Counted from the first letter of the stretch, positions 47,603 through 58,096 are shown. The stretch is 64,000 bases of DNA from DATARR01 sp044868005 (GCA_044868005.1 JBIOVX010000232.1:1-64000); one strand, 5' to 3'. Notes: generated by a model not told the origin, from the sequence alone. A program made the numbers and translations.

Positions 47603-48840
47603 CTACTCGTACCGCAGCGCCGACGACGGATCCACCCGCGCCGCGCGCCAGGCGGGGATGAAGCACGCCAGCATCGTCACCAGCAGCGTGAAGCCCACCA
47701 CCGCCAGGACGTCGCGCGGCTCGACGTGGAAGGGCACGGAGCTGATGAAGTAGATCGCCGCCACTTCCGCGTCGAAGCGCACCAGCTCGAAGGTGGTGAG
47801 CAGCCAGCAGATCCCCCAGCCGGCGAGCACGCCGAGGAGCGTGCCGAAGAGTCCGAGGAAGCCGCCATAGAGCAGGAAGACGAGCCGCAGCTTGCCGGGA
47901 CGCAGGCCCAGCGCTCCCAGCAGGCCGACGTCGCGCATGCGCTCCCGCACCAGCACCACCAGCGTCGAGGCCACGTTGAAGGTGGAGACGAGGACGATCA
48001 GCCCCAGCACCATGAACAGCACGGCCTGCTGCAGCTTCAGCGCGGTGAACAGCTCGCGGTTGAGCTTCTGCCAGTCGGTCACCACGAAGTCGGGCTCGAG
48101 GATGCGCGCCGCGGCCTCGGCGATGCGCGGCGCCTCCCCGGGCTCGGCCACCGTGAACTCCAGCAGGTCCATGGCCGGCTCGCCGCCCATCAGCCGCTCG
48201 ACGACGGCGCGGTCGAGGAGCACCCAACTGCGGTCGAACTCGGCAAAGCCGGTGGTGAAGACGCCGGAGACCCGCAGGCTCTGGAAACGGAACCGCGGCC
48301 GGCCGTCCTGCAGGCCGAGGGCGACCAGACGCAGGATCTCCCCCGAGCGCGTGCCGAGCTTCGCCGCCAGATCCTTGCCGAGCACGGCGGAGGGGATGCC
48401 TTCCGCCGACGGCCGGAGCTGCTTGGCCGTGGCCGTGAGCTGGCCGCCTCCCGGATCCACGCCGCGCAGGATCACATCCACCCCTTCCGGCCGCACCGCG
48501 CTGGCCAGCGACCCCTGCCCATACGCCACGCTGCCGATCTTCTCGACGCCCGGGATCGCCAGCAGCGCCTGCCGCTTGCCGGGAGGAACGGCCGCCTGCT
48601 CGCCCCCCACCGGATAGGCGATCACGGCGGCGTTGCCCCGCACCAGCTTGCCCTGGAGATCCTCCCGGTAACCGGTCATCAGGGCCATGGCGATGATCAT
48701 CGCCATCACTCCGAGGGCCGTCGACAAGAGCGCCGCCCGCGCCGTGCCGTCCAGAAGCCGGCTGCGCCGCCCGCGCAGGAACCGCCAGGCGACGACCCAG
48801 GTGAGCGGGCCGGTGAGCGCCGATTCGGAAGGCGTGGGGC

Positions 48841-48844
<4 letters not shown>
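47603..48844 (-). CDS. LolC/LolE-type ABC transporter permease
   Basis: A 413-residue FtsX/MacB-like permease: first transmembrane helix at about 35-60 (ALLSTALGVMAMIIAMALMT), a periplasmic domain of about 200 residues (SYGQGSLASAVRPEGV, VLGKDLAAKLGTRSGEILRL), then three C-terminal helices (VLGLIVLVSTFNVASTLVVL, LYGGFLGLFGTLLGVLAGWG, AVVGFTLLVTMLACFIPAWR) and the final RVDPSSALRYE. This is the lipoprotein-releasing permease architecture. The ATP-binding partner (LolD) is not next to it. The start overlaps the carA stop by four bases, an unusual pairing. Confidence 0.85.
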
Positions 48845-49938
<1,094 letters not shown>

Positions 49939-49980
49939 GGCGGGGAGAGGGTATCATGGGGGTTCCTAAGGAGATCCACC

Positions 49981-50760
49981 ATGCGGCACTCGCGCTTTCT
50001 GGCCATCCTGCTCCTCCTCGTGGCGGTACCCCTGTTCGCCGCCGGATACGTCATCTACCTCAAGGACGGCTCGCGCATCGTCGCCAAGGAGAAGTACCGG
50101 GTGGCGAACGGCCGCGCCATCATCACCCAGCTCAACGGCACCCAGGTTTTCGTGCTCGTCTTCCAGATCGACACGAAACGCACCGAGGATGCCAACAAGG
50201 AAGGGCTCGGCGGCGCGGTCGTGCTGCCGGGGACGCCGCAGGACGTAGGACCCGAGGTCGTGCAGCCGCCGAAGGAGAAGACCCTCTCCGATCTGGTCGC
50301 CTCCCGGGTAGCCTCTCCGCGCGAGCTGCCAGGGAGCCGGCGCCGGAAGGCGGAGGCTCCCGGCGGTATCGCCAAGACCAAGGCGGGCTACCTCGACCTC
50401 GCCACCGTCCCCCGCAAACCCTACCCGAACGCCGAGATCACCACCGGGCTCCAGCAGTTCTTCCGCGGCCAGGGCATCGAGGGCGTGGAGATCTACCAAG
50501 GCACCCAGTCAGACCGGCCCCTGCTCGAGATCACCACCCACTCCGAGGGCCCCGTCTTCAAATCCCTCACCACGGCGGCGAACGCGCTGCTGCACATCCG
50601 CGACGCTTTTCCCGGCCGGGTGGCCGCCTTCGAGCTGTTGCTCACCACGCCGGAGCGCGAGCGCGCGGGGCAGTTCGTGCTGACGCCCGAGATGGCGACG
50701 GACCTCGTCTCGAAGAAGGTCGACGTGACCGCCTTCTTCGTGAAGCACGTGCAGTTCTGA
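49981..50760 (+). CDS. secreted hypothetical protein
   Basis: A 259-residue protein with a signal peptide (MRHSRFLAILLLLVAVPLFA, cut near AAG). The first mature segment GYVIYLKDGSRIVAKEKYRV followed by GRAIITQLNGTQVFV looks like a short beta-repeat often found in Acidobacteriota secreted proteins. The middle is Pro/Arg-rich and low in structure. The C-terminal 120 residues (PNAEITTGLQQFFRGQGIEG, ALLHIRDAFPGRVAAFELLL) form an alpha/beta domain I cannot name. ATG 49981 has AAGGAGA upstream; TATCAT at 49952 could be its -10. It is divergent from carA. Function unknown. Confidence 0.7.
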   Translation: MRHSRFLAILLLLVAVPLFAAGYVIYLKDGSRIVAKEKYRVANGRAIITQLNGTQVFVLVFQIDTKRTEDANKEGLGGAVVLPGTPQDVGPEVVQPPKEKTLSDLVASRVASPRELPGSRRRKAEAPGGIAKTKAGYLDLATVPRKPYPNAEITTGLQQFFRGQGIEGVEIYQGTQSDRPLLEITTHSEGPVFKSLTTAANALLHIRDAFPGRVAAFELLLTTPERERAGQFVLTPEMATDLVSKKVDVTAFFVKHVQF

Positions 50761-50842
50761 GCGATCAAGCTGGCGGAGTCTTTGCAGAAACGATCCGTGG
50801 ATCTTCGAGCGCTCCCATGCGCTCCTGAGGAAAGGAGTCTCC

Positions 50843-51271
50843 ATGATCGCGGATCAGATCGCCAAGGCTGCCGTCACCATCGACGCTCCCGCCGCCAAGG
50901 TCTGGGAGGCTCTGGTGAGCCCGGACGCCATCAAGCAATACATGTTCGGCACCAACGTCACCACGGATTGGCGCGAAGGAAGCCCCATCGTCTGGAAAGG
51001 CGAGTGGAAGGGCAAAGCGTATGAGGACAAGGGCGTGCTTCTCGAGGTCAAGCCGGAACGCACGCTGAAGTACAGCCACTTCAGCCCGCTCTCCGGGCTC
51101 CCCGACAAGCCGGAGAACTACCACACCGTCACCATCGAGCTGTCTCCCGAGGGCAATCAGACGGAAGTCTCGCTCTCTCAGGACAATAATCCCACCGAGG
51201 AAGCGCGCGAGCACTCGGAAAAGAATTGGGAGATGATGCTGGCCGGCTTGAAGAAGTACCTGGAGCAGTAA
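50843..51271 (+). CDS. AHSA1/SRPBCC-domain protein
   Basis: A 142-residue START-like protein of the Activator-of-Hsp90 (AHSA1) family: IAKAAVTIDAPAAKVWEALV, SPDAIKQYMFGTNVTTDWRE, SPIVWKGEWKGKAYEDKGVL and a C-terminal helix (NWEMMLAGLKKYLEQ). Bacterial members bind small hydrophobic ligands; many are of unknown role. Cytoplasmic, no signal peptide. Start ATG at 50843 after AGGAAAGGAG. It stands alone, convergent with the spondin lipoprotein gene. Confidence 0.85.
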   Translation: MIADQIAKAAVTIDAPAAKVWEALVSPDAIKQYMFGTNVTTDWREGSPIVWKGEWKGKAYEDKGVLLEVKPERTLKYSHFSPLSGLPDKPENYHTVTIELSPEGNQTEVSLSQDNNPTEEAREHSEKNWEMMLAGLKKYLEQ

Positions 51272-51336
51272 GTCGCCACGACAGCGTGACCGGCTGTGCG
51301 ACGAGGCAACCGGTCACGCCACGCCATCCGCGTTCC

Positions 51337-52080
51337 TCAGAGACGAGTAAAGGTGATGCGGGCCACCGGCATGCTCTGGCCATCCTTCGTGAAGTGCTGG
51401 TCTTTGGCCATGCTGGTGGGTTTCTTGGGATCGTTGTCCTTGTCGTCGGCCAGATAGGTCGTGCCGTCGTCGCCACCCGAATCATAAGGGTTGACGTCCA
51501 CGGTCTTGCTCGCCACCCAGGCGCCGTTCTCCATCAGGTTGACGTCGGAGACGCCGGCAAACCAGTCCGGGCTGGGCGCGATCATCGCCACCAGGGAGAC
51601 CATCGGGTGCGCCTCGTCCACCATCACCTCCGCCTTGGCGGTCTCGGAGAAGTCCTTGAGCGGATCGGATTCCGTCAGCGCCACGGCGTTGCCGGCGGCG
51701 ATGGCGGCGTTGATCTCCGCATCGAGCGGGTCGTGCTTGCCCATCTCCGACAGCCGCTCGAGGCCCGGGCTCGGCATCTGGCCGTCCATGTAGATGTGAT
51801 AGTTGGCGTTGTGCGCCGTGCCGATCAAGCCGGAGAAATGCGGCTTGTGGATCAGCGAGGTGTCGGGATATTCGAACGGGAAGTTGGCCTTGGTCCACAA
51901 CGGGGTGAACTCGACGCGGTACCTGGCCGGACCGGCTTGTGGCATGGTTGCGTCCGCCGCCGCGGTCTCGGAAGAGGCGGCCATGTCGGCGGTCTCCTCC
52001 TTCGCGGTCTGCTGCTGACAGGCGCCGAGGCTCAAGACAGCCAGCATCATCAAGATCAAGACTGTGAATTGACGTTGCAT
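51337..52080 (-). CDS. spondin-domain lipoprotein
   Basis: A 247-residue lipoprotein: signal with lipobox SLGAC (Cys21), an Ala/Glu/Thr linker, then a spondin N-type domain (about 52-240). Typical pieces are ARYRVEFTPLWTKANFP, HFSGLIGTAHNANYHIYMDG, SLVAMIAPSPDWFAGVSDVN, NGAWVASKTVDVNPYDSGGD and DGTTYLADDKDNDP. Spondin domains have a C2-like fold with calcium-binding acidic loops and were first found in animal matrix proteins; bacterial versions are secreted and of unknown function. Only the one domain is present. Forms a possible operon with the downstream beta-propeller gene, whose stop lies 29 bases upstream of it in transcription order. Confidence 0.85.
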   Translation of the reverse strand: MQRQFTVLILMMLAVLSLGACQQQTAKEETADMAASSETAAADATMPQAGPARYRVEFTPLWTKANFPFEYPDTSLIHKPHFSGLIGTAHNANYHIYMDGQMPSPGLERLSEMGKHDPLDAEINAAIAAGNAVALTESDPLKDFSETAKAEVMVDEAHPMVSLVAMIAPSPDWFAGVSDVNLMENGAWVASKTVDVNPYDSGGDDGTTYLADDKDNDPKKPTSMAKDQHFTKDGQSMPVARITFTRL

Positions 52081-52109
52081 CGGATCTCCTTTCGATGGGT
52101 GAAGCAGGG

Positions 52110-53183
52110 TTATCGTGGTTGAATCGCTGAAAACTCGTCGGGCGGCGCGGTTCGCCAGCCGCGCTCGTGCAAGGTGATCAAGAGGTCCTTGCCGTTGCGA
52201 GCGATCGCCGCCGGACGGCTGCCTTCGGGCAGGTTCCAGATGCCGGCTGGCATAGGCAGGCCGGAACCGTCGAGGCGGTAGCGGATCACGGCCGGTTGCG
52301 AGCCAGCGCGCAGGACGTCCACCTCGCCGCCGGCAACCACTACATCGATGGCGGGTTGCGATCGCTGATTACGCGCCAGCAGGCGAGGTTGCCGCGGATT
52401 CGAGACGTCAATCACACCCAAGCCGCCGCCGTCCGCCAGATAGACGCGGTCACCGCGCCAGGCCGCCACCAAGGGGAAATGCGCGGGCTTGAAGCCGCCG
52501 GCGGTGAAGCCGGCCTCCTTCAATTCGAGCTGGCTGATCCTCTTCAAGCCCGGCGGCCGGCGCCGGATCTCGACGAAGTTGATGGCGAATTCCGGGCCGT
52601 AGAGATGGGTGGAGATTGCCGCCATCCGGCCATCCGGACGTAGGGCGATGTCGGGCTGTCCGCGTCCGAAATCCGCCGTCACCACATCCGTACCAAGGCG
52701 GCCGTCGCGGCTGTATTCGCGCAATGTGAGCTGCGAGGTGCCGCCGGAGACGGCCACCACACCCGCGGCCGCCGAGACTCCCGAGAACGGCCCGACCGGC
52801 ACCGGCAAGACCTCGCCAGAATGCAACGGCAGATCCGGATTGGACAGCGAATAGATCAGCAGGTGTCCGGGAGGAGTGGCGTCGAGCGCGAACAGCCAGC
52901 CGTCGGCGACCGCGAGGTCGTCGATCCGGTCGGCCGGCGCCTGCGGCGGCACCAGCGTCCGCCGTTCTTGCGTGCTCAGATCGACGACTTCGATGCCGCC
53001 GGCGCCGGCCGCCACATAGGCATGTCCGCCGTTGACGGCGATCTGCGTGCGGGCCGCGGGAGCCGCGAAGGGGTAGTCCCATGCGTTCCAGCCCAGGGCG
53101 AGCCAGCGATGTCCGAGCAGGGCGATCAGGCCCACGACGACTGCCATGACGGCTGAGATGCCGCGGACGCGCGAAGGTTTCAT
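52110..53183 (-). CDS. membrane-anchored beta-propeller-like (LVIVD repeat) protein
   Basis: A 357-residue protein with one N-terminal transmembrane segment (GISAVMAVVVGLIALLGHRW, about 8-27) and a periplasmic part of repeated beta-strands: HAYVAAGAGGIEVVDLSTQE, WLFALDATPPGHLLIYSLSN, RVYLADGGGLGVIDVSNPRQ. The pattern VYLADGGGLGVIDVSNP is the LVIVD-type repeat found in propellers. No catalytic motif is visible. It lies upstream of the spondin lipoprotein gene in the same direction, so a joint extracytoplasmic role is possible. Confidence 0.7.
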   Translation of the reverse strand: MKPSRVRGISAVMAVVVGLIALLGHRWLALGWNAWDYPFAAPAARTQIAVNGGHAYVAAGAGGIEVVDLSTQERRTLVPPQAPADRIDDLAVADGWLFALDATPPGHLLIYSLSNPDLPLHSGEVLPVPVGPFSGVSAAAGVVAVSGGTSQLTLREYSRDGRLGTDVVTADFGRGQPDIALRPDGRMAAISTHLYGPEFAINFVEIRRRPPGLKRISQLELKEAGFTAGGFKPAHFPLVAAWRGDRVYLADGGGLGVIDVSNPRQPRLLARNQRSQPAIDVVVAGGEVDVLRAGSQPAVIRYRLDGSGLPMPAGIWNLPEGSRPAAIARNGKDLLITLHERGWRTAPPDEFSAIQPR

Positions 53184-53285
53184 CGCCGCAAATTACGGCG
53201 CTCGGGGGTGCGGCGGTTTTCAGACCGTCGTAGCGTTCCCAGCTACCCTCACGACGAAACCAATCTCTGATAGCTGCATATGCCT

Positions 53286-53315
53286 ATAACCGCCTTGGCT
53301 TGCCGAGACGGTTAT
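53286..53315 (+). other. leader hairpin upstream of the pga operon
   Basis: ATAACCG (53286-53292) pairs with CGGTTAT (53309-53315), and the inside can add TTGG/CCGA. The structure lies 120-150 bases before the pgaA start in a 254-base gap that has no gene. The sequence does not match the cyclic-di-GMP riboswitch classes as far as I can tell by eye. It could be a leader RNA element, an operator or a terminator. Confidence 0.4.
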
Positions 53316-53437
53316 GGGGTTGTATTTTTAAAGGAATCTGGAGATACGCGCCGCGCGGCGCGTTCGGCCGTTCGGACTGGCCAGGAAGATCCATCACCCA
53401 GGAAATTGCATCGCGTGTCCAGGTGAACAGCCAGAAA

Positions 53438-55498
53438 ATGATGACAGGATTTCACCCTCTGCGAACAGCCGGTCTGGGCCTTGCCACGCTGGCGATCCTG
53501 GCGTGGGCTCCGGCGGCGGCCGCGCAAGAGGGTCCCGACCAGGCGCTCGCCCGCCTCGATGCTCGCCTCGCTGCACAGCCGGACGACCTCGATGCCTTGG
53601 CCGAACGGGCCCGTGTGCGCACCGCCCAAGGTCTACCGATGGGCGCCTATCTCGACCGTCTGGAGATCCTGCGGCGGCGGCCTGAGGATGCCGACGTAGC
53701 GCGCCTCGCCGCCCTCGATCTGGCCGATGCGGGAGCGCCTGAGGCGGTGGCCGCCTTCCTCGAGCGTCACCCGGCGGCACTCCGCGGAGAGGCCGGCGCC
53801 GCCCTCTCGCGCCGCATCGCGGGGGATCTCGCCGCCCGCCGGGTCCGCTGGGGATGGGACGAGCCGGTGTTCGACCCCGCGCAGCGGCACCACGAGGCGG
53901 CGGCGGCGATCGCCGCTCTCGAAGAGATGCACCGGCAGGACCCGCGGGACGAGCGGGCGACCGGCGACCTCCTGCTCGCCTATCGCCTCGCCGACCGCAT
54001 GGCGGATGTCGTCGCGCTGTGGGAGAAGGAGGTGCGCCGCGACGCCGCTCCCTACTGGCTGCGCACCGCCGCCGCTGACGCCTATCTGGCCCTGCATCGG
54101 CCGGCGGAAGCCGAAGCGCTCTACCGCTCGTTCGCCGATGAGCGGGCGAGCTTTCCGCAGCCCTGGCTCGGCATCTACTGGGCGGCGATCGAGCAGCGGC
54201 ATTACGATGACGCCGAAGCCGCGCTCCAGGAATTGGCGAAGATTCCCGGCCAGGAGCTGACGGCGGAGGTCCAGCGGGGGTGGCTGCTCCTCTTCCAGGA
54301 CCGCACCGCGGAGGGACAGGCGCACTTCGAGGCCCTGTTCGACCGCCGTCCGGGAGACCCGCGGGTGCGCCAAGGCCTGGCCACCGCCCGTCTCTGGCAG
54401 GGGAGGCCGCGGCAGGGCCTGCGGTCGGTCGAGGAGCTGCTCGCCCGCACCACACTCGACGTGCCCCGCGTCGACAATCCCGCGGCGCGCATCTCGCGCG
54501 CCGGAGCGCTCACGGCGCTCGGCGATCTCGCCGCGGCGCGCCGCGAGGCCGAGGAGCTGGCGGCGCTCTATCCCGAGAACGTGCACGCCCAGCGGCTGCG
54601 CCGCGACGTGCGCACCCAGCTCGCCCCCGAGGCCCGGCTGGAGGGGCGCTACGACACCTCCGACCGCGGGCTCGGCGAGACGTGGAGCCAGCTCGAGGTC
54701 AGCGTGCCGCTCTCCACCCGGGCGCGGCTCGCGGCGGGAGGATACGGCAGCAGCTCCGACGACGAGCGCTACTCGCGAGGCGACGTCCGGGAGGCCTACC
54801 TCGGCCTGTCGCTGCGGCCCGGCCGGTGGTTGAGCCTGAGCGCCGAGGCGGCGTGGGACGTCAGCGGGGAAGATCTCGGACGCGGCACGGCGGCGAGCGC
54901 GCGGGTGGCTCTGTTGCCGGACGACCGCTGGCGCGCCGACTTCGGCTACGCGCACGACGCCTGGCGGGATCTGCCGCTGCGGGCGCGGGCGGCCGGCATC
55001 GTCGCCGACACCTTCGATGCCGGCCTCTCCTACGCCGTGGGAACGCGTTGGGACGCGCGCGCCGGCGGCGGACGCTCCGAGCTCAGCGATGACAACCGGC
55101 GTACCTGGGGATTGGCCGCTGCGCATTTCCTGGCGTGGCAGCGGCCGTTCTACGGGGCGACCTTCGGCGCCGAGGTCTACGCCTCCGAGAACAGCCGCAG
55201 CGACGTGGCCTACTTCAGCCCGGCGCGGGACCGCAGCTTCTCTCTCACCCACCGCTCGCAGTGGGTGCCGGCGAACGCTCCCGGCCACCGCCACTCCTTC
55301 TCGCTGCTCGCCCATGCCGGCGTCTACGCCCAGGAAGGGTTCGACGCCGGCCCGGTCGGCGGGCTCTGGCTGGAGTCGGCTTGGGACCTCTCGGGACGGA
55401 CGGTGCTGGTGCTCGGCGCGGGAGCCCGCAGCCAGCTCTACGACGGCACGCGGGAGCTCGATCCCCGGTTCTACCTGACGTTGCGGCGGAGATTCTGA
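53438..55498 (+). CDS. pgaA: PgaA-like poly-N-acetylglucosamine export porin
   Basis: A 686-residue protein with a signal peptide (core LGLATLAILAWAPAAAA, cut before QEG), an N-terminal periplasmic TPR superhelix (to about residue 380; e.g. ALARLDARLAAQPDDLDALA) and a C-terminal 16-stranded-type barrel ending in LTLRRRF. This is the PgaA/PelB layout for exopolysaccharide export, and the downstream order of genes (PgaB-, PgaC-, PgaD-like) settles the choice. Start: ATG 53438 (a second follows directly); the frame is open upstream to 53300 but lacks signal features. The stop TGA overlaps the next ATG by one base. Confidence 0.85.
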   Translation: MMTGFHPLRTAGLGLATLAILAWAPAAAAQEGPDQALARLDARLAAQPDDLDALAERARVRTAQGLPMGAYLDRLEILRRRPEDADVARLAALDLADAGAPEAVAAFLERHPAALRGEAGAALSRRIAGDLAARRVRWGWDEPVFDPAQRHHEAAAAIAALEEMHRQDPRDERATGDLLLAYRLADRMADVVALWEKEVRRDAAPYWLRTAAADAYLALHRPAEAEALYRSFADERASFPQPWLGIYWAAIEQRHYDDAEAALQELAKIPGQELTAEVQRGWLLLFQDRTAEGQAHFEALFDRRPGDPRVRQGLATARLWQGRPRQGLRSVEELLARTTLDVPRVDNPAARISRAGALTALGDLAAARREAEELAALYPENVHAQRLRRDVRTQLAPEARLEGRYDTSDRGLGETWSQLEVSVPLSTRARLAAGGYGSSSDDERYSRGDVREAYLGLSLRPGRWLSLSAEAAWDVSGEDLGRGTAASARVALLPDDRWRADFGYAHDAWRDLPLRARAAGIVADTFDAGLSYAVGTRWDARAGGGRSELSDDNRRTWGLAAAHFLAWQRPFYGATFGAEVYASENSRSDVAYFSPARDRSFSLTHRSQWVPANAPGHRHSFSLLAHAGVYAQEGFDAGPVGGLWLESAWDLSGRTVLVLGAGARSQLYDGTRELDPRFYLTLRRRF

Positions 55499-56865
55499 TG
55501 CGCTCCGGGACGCTGGCCCTCCTCCTCGTGCTCCTCTCCGCGCTTCCCGCGGTGGCGGCGCCGTTGAGCCTCGCCTGGGGGGAAGTGGCCGAGCCGGCCA
55601 AGGCGGGGGCCCTCTCTCCGGGCCGCGTCGCCGAGCACCTGGAGTTCCTGCGGACCCACGGCTGGCAGGCGGTGCGCGCCCGCGATCTCGCCGGCGCCGG
55701 CGAGCGCTCCGTCCTCCTCACCTTCGACGACCCGGCGAGCGCTCTGCGCTACGTCGTGCCGTTGCTCGATCTCTACAAGATGGCGGCGGTGGTCACCGTC
55801 GGTCCCGCGCAGGCGGCCGATCCCTCTCTGGCGCCGGTCCTCGAGGGCCTGGCGGGCTCGCCGTGGGTGGAGCTGGTGCCCCGGGTGGAGGAGCCCGAAG
55901 GGGCTGCAGCGGCGGCCGTGCGATGCCTCGCCGGCCCCGTCCATCTTTCAGCGCGGGACGATCGGCTGTCGCGCTTGAGCCGCACTCTGACGGCCCAGGT
56001 CGCCCGGCTGCGCGAGGTGACGGGCGCCGCGCCGGTGGGCGTCGCCTGGGCGCCGGATACCTGGAGCGGCGCGGCGGAAGCGGTGGCGACCAGCCTGGGC
56101 TTGACGGTCCAGATGCCGACCTTCACGAGCATGCCGCCGGCGCTCGACCCGCCGCGCGCGGCCCGCTACGCGGTGCCTTCGTGGGCCGGCATCTGGGCCC
56201 TCGTCCAGGCGAGCGTGCATTGGGATCCGCGGGACCACCCCGTGCGTTTCGTGGCAGTCGACGCGGCTTGGGTCTGCGCCGGCGGAGATCCTCAGGAGCG
56301 GGTGGCGCGCATCGCCGAAGTGGTGCGGCAGCTCGGTCTCAACGGCGTGCGGATTCTGGCCGGAGGACCGGAGGGTGTGTGGTTCGAGACCGCGGCCGCT
56401 GCGGTGCGCGGCGCCGTCGCCGGTCCCCTCTCCCGCGCCTTGCGCGGCGCCGGAGTGCGCTGGGTGATCGTCGATCTCCCCGCCACCACCGGAGACCCGG
56501 GCCGCGACGCCGCCCTCGCCGCCGACCTCGCGCGCGCGGTGGACGTCGACGTCGCGGTGCTCCCCGCGTCCGCCGCGCCGCAGGACCGGCTGGGCGAAGC
56601 CGTGCGCTACGTCCGCCCGGCAGCGCGGCTGGCGTGGCGCGACACGGAGGCGGGGGGGGAGGCCTTCCACCTCGCGCCCGCCGCACCCGGCGCGGGAGAT
56701 TCCCGCGGCCTCACCGTGAGCGCCACCACGGCGGCGGCGGCCGATGCCGAAGCGTCGCGCCGCGCCGTCGCGGGATGGGAATGGATCGGGCTGCCGGTGG
56801 AGCTCGCGGAGGCGGGGCTCAGGATCTCTTTGCGTTCGTTGGCTTCCTTCGCCCTGCCGAGGTAA
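55498..56865 (+). CDS. pgaB: PgaB-like protein with degenerate deacetylase domain
   Basis: A 455-residue secreted protein (signal MRSGTLALLLVLLSALPAVA). The order in the operon and two domain traces match PgaB. The N-terminal polysaccharide deacetylase part keeps SVLLTFDDPASALRYVVPLL (about 85), but the metal-binding His pair expected near residue 130 (SHTxxxH in PgaB) is absent; WVELVPRVEEPEG is there instead. The C-terminal part (FVAVDAAWVCAGGDPQERVA, VVRQLGLNGVRILAGG) resembles the PgaB glycoside-hydrolase domain. PgaB normally removes acetyl groups from poly-beta-1,6-GlcNAc before export; this copy is probably not a deacetylase. One-base overlap with pgaA. Confidence 0.72.
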   Translation: MRSGTLALLLVLLSALPAVAAPLSLAWGEVAEPAKAGALSPGRVAEHLEFLRTHGWQAVRARDLAGAGERSVLLTFDDPASALRYVVPLLDLYKMAAVVTVGPAQAADPSLAPVLEGLAGSPWVELVPRVEEPEGAAAAAVRCLAGPVHLSARDDRLSRLSRTLTAQVARLREVTGAAPVGVAWAPDTWSGAAEAVATSLGLTVQMPTFTSMPPALDPPRAARYAVPSWAGIWALVQASVHWDPRDHPVRFVAVDAAWVCAGGDPQERVARIAEVVRQLGLNGVRILAGGPEGVWFETAAAAVRGAVAGPLSRALRGAGVRWVIVDLPATTGDPGRDAALAADLARAVDVDVAVLPASAAPQDRLGEAVRYVRPAARLAWRDTEAGGEAFHLAPAAPGAGDSRGLTVSATTAAAADAEASRRAVAGWEWIGLPVELAEAGLRISLRSLASFALPR

Positions 56866-56869
56866 TCCC

Positions 56870-58096
56870 ATGCGCCACCTCTTCCAGTTCGTCTTCTTCT
56901 ATCCCTTCTTCATGGCGCTCTTCTGGATCGTCGGCTCACTGGTCTTCTCCTGGCGCCGGGAGCGGCGGCAGAAGCCTCCGGAGCTCGCTTCGTATCCTCA
57001 GGTCACCGTGCTGATCCCCTGCCACAACGAGCAGCTCACCATCGAGCAGGTGGTGCGCACCGCGGCGGCGAGCCGCTATCCGAATTTCGACATCCTGGTC
57101 GTCGACGATGCCAGCACCGACGCCAGCCGCGCCATCCTCGAGCGCCTGCTGGCGGAGATCCCCAGCCTGCGGCTGCTGATGCTCGAGCACAATCGCGGCA
57201 AGGCGAAGGCCCTGAACCTCGGCGCCCTGGCCACCAGCGCCGAGTACCTGATGTGCATCGACGCCGACGCCTTGCTCGACGAGGACGCCATCCACTGGAT
57301 GGTTCTCGACCTCGAGCACAGCCCGCGCGTGGGAGCGGTGACCGGCAACCCGCGGGTGCTCAACCGCACGACCCTCGTGTCGCGGATTCAGGTCGGGGAG
57401 TTCTCGGCCATCGTCGGCATGATCAAGCGCTCCCAGCGCCTGCTCGGGCGGGTCTACACCGTCTCGGGTGTCTGCTCCTGCTTCCGGCGGCTCGCCGTTC
57501 ACGAGGTCGGCTACTGGTCCTCGGAGACCGTCACCGAGGACGTCGACATCAGTTGGAAGCTGCAGCTCGCCTATTGGGGCATCCTCTACGAGCCGCGCGC
57601 CGTGTGCTGGATCCTGGTTCCGGAGTCGCTCCGCGGCTTGTGGCGCCAGCGGCTGCGCTGGGCGCGCGGCGGCATGGAGGCCGCTCTGCGCTACTCCCGC
57701 TCGATCTTCCAGTGGCCCAAGCGCCGGATGTGGCCGGTGCTCGGCGAGCTGATGGTCAGCACCGCCTGGTGCTACGCGGTTTTCCTCGTCCTCATCGCCT
57801 GGATTCTCACCCAGGTGATGCCGGCCCGGGTGCCGCCGGGATTCCAGGTTGCCACCCTCCTGCCCGGCTGGAGCGGCAGCCTTCTCGCCATGGTCTGCCT
57901 CCTTCAGTTCCTCACCGGCCTCGCCCTCGACCGCCGCTACGAGGGCAGCCGTCTTTTGCGCCAGATCTTCTGGGCCATCTGGTACCCCGCCGTCTACTGG
58001 GTCATCACAGCGGGCACATCGGTGGTGGCGCTGCCTCTCGCGCTGCGCCACCGAGGGAGAACCGGCCATGCCGTCTGGCAAAGCCCCGATCGCTGA
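56870..58096 (+). CDS. pgaC: PgaC-like poly-beta-1,6-N-acetylglucosamine synthase
   Basis: A 408-residue GT2 membrane enzyme. One N-terminal helix, then the catalytic domain with VTVLIPCHNEQLTIEQVV (about 46), VVDDASTDASR (about 77), MCIDADALLDEDAI (DxD, about 127), SETVTEDVDISWKL (TED, the catalytic base, about 222-226) and RQRLRWARGGMEA (Q/RxxRW, about 258). Three or four C-terminal helices follow. All processive synthase motifs are present. PgaC with PgaD makes and exports the polymer, under c-di-GMP control in E. coli. Start ATG at 56870 after CGAGGT, so the longer open frame is not used. Confidence 0.92.
   Translation: MRHLFQFVFFYPFFMALFWIVGSLVFSWRRERRQKPPELASYPQVTVLIPCHNEQLTIEQVVRTAAASRYPNFDILVVDDASTDASRAILERLLAEIPSLRLLMLEHNRGKAKALNLGALATSAEYLMCIDADALLDEDAIHWMVLDLEHSPRVGAVTGNPRVLNRTTLVSRIQVGEFSAIVGMIKRSQRLLGRVYTVSGVCSCFRRLAVHEVGYWSSETVTEDVDISWKLQLAYWGILYEPRAVCWILVPESLRGLWRQRLRWARGGMEAALRYSRSIFQWPKRRMWPVLGELMVSTAWCYAVFLVLIAWILTQVMPARVPPGFQVATLLPGWSGSLLAMVCLLQFLTGLALDRRYEGSRLLRQIFWAIWYPAVYWVITAGTSVVALPLALRHRGRTGHAVWQSPDR

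Noticed and set aside
53300..53437. Upstream start for pgaA
   Set aside because: The extension spans the leader region and has no signal features; the signal peptide begins after ATG 53438.
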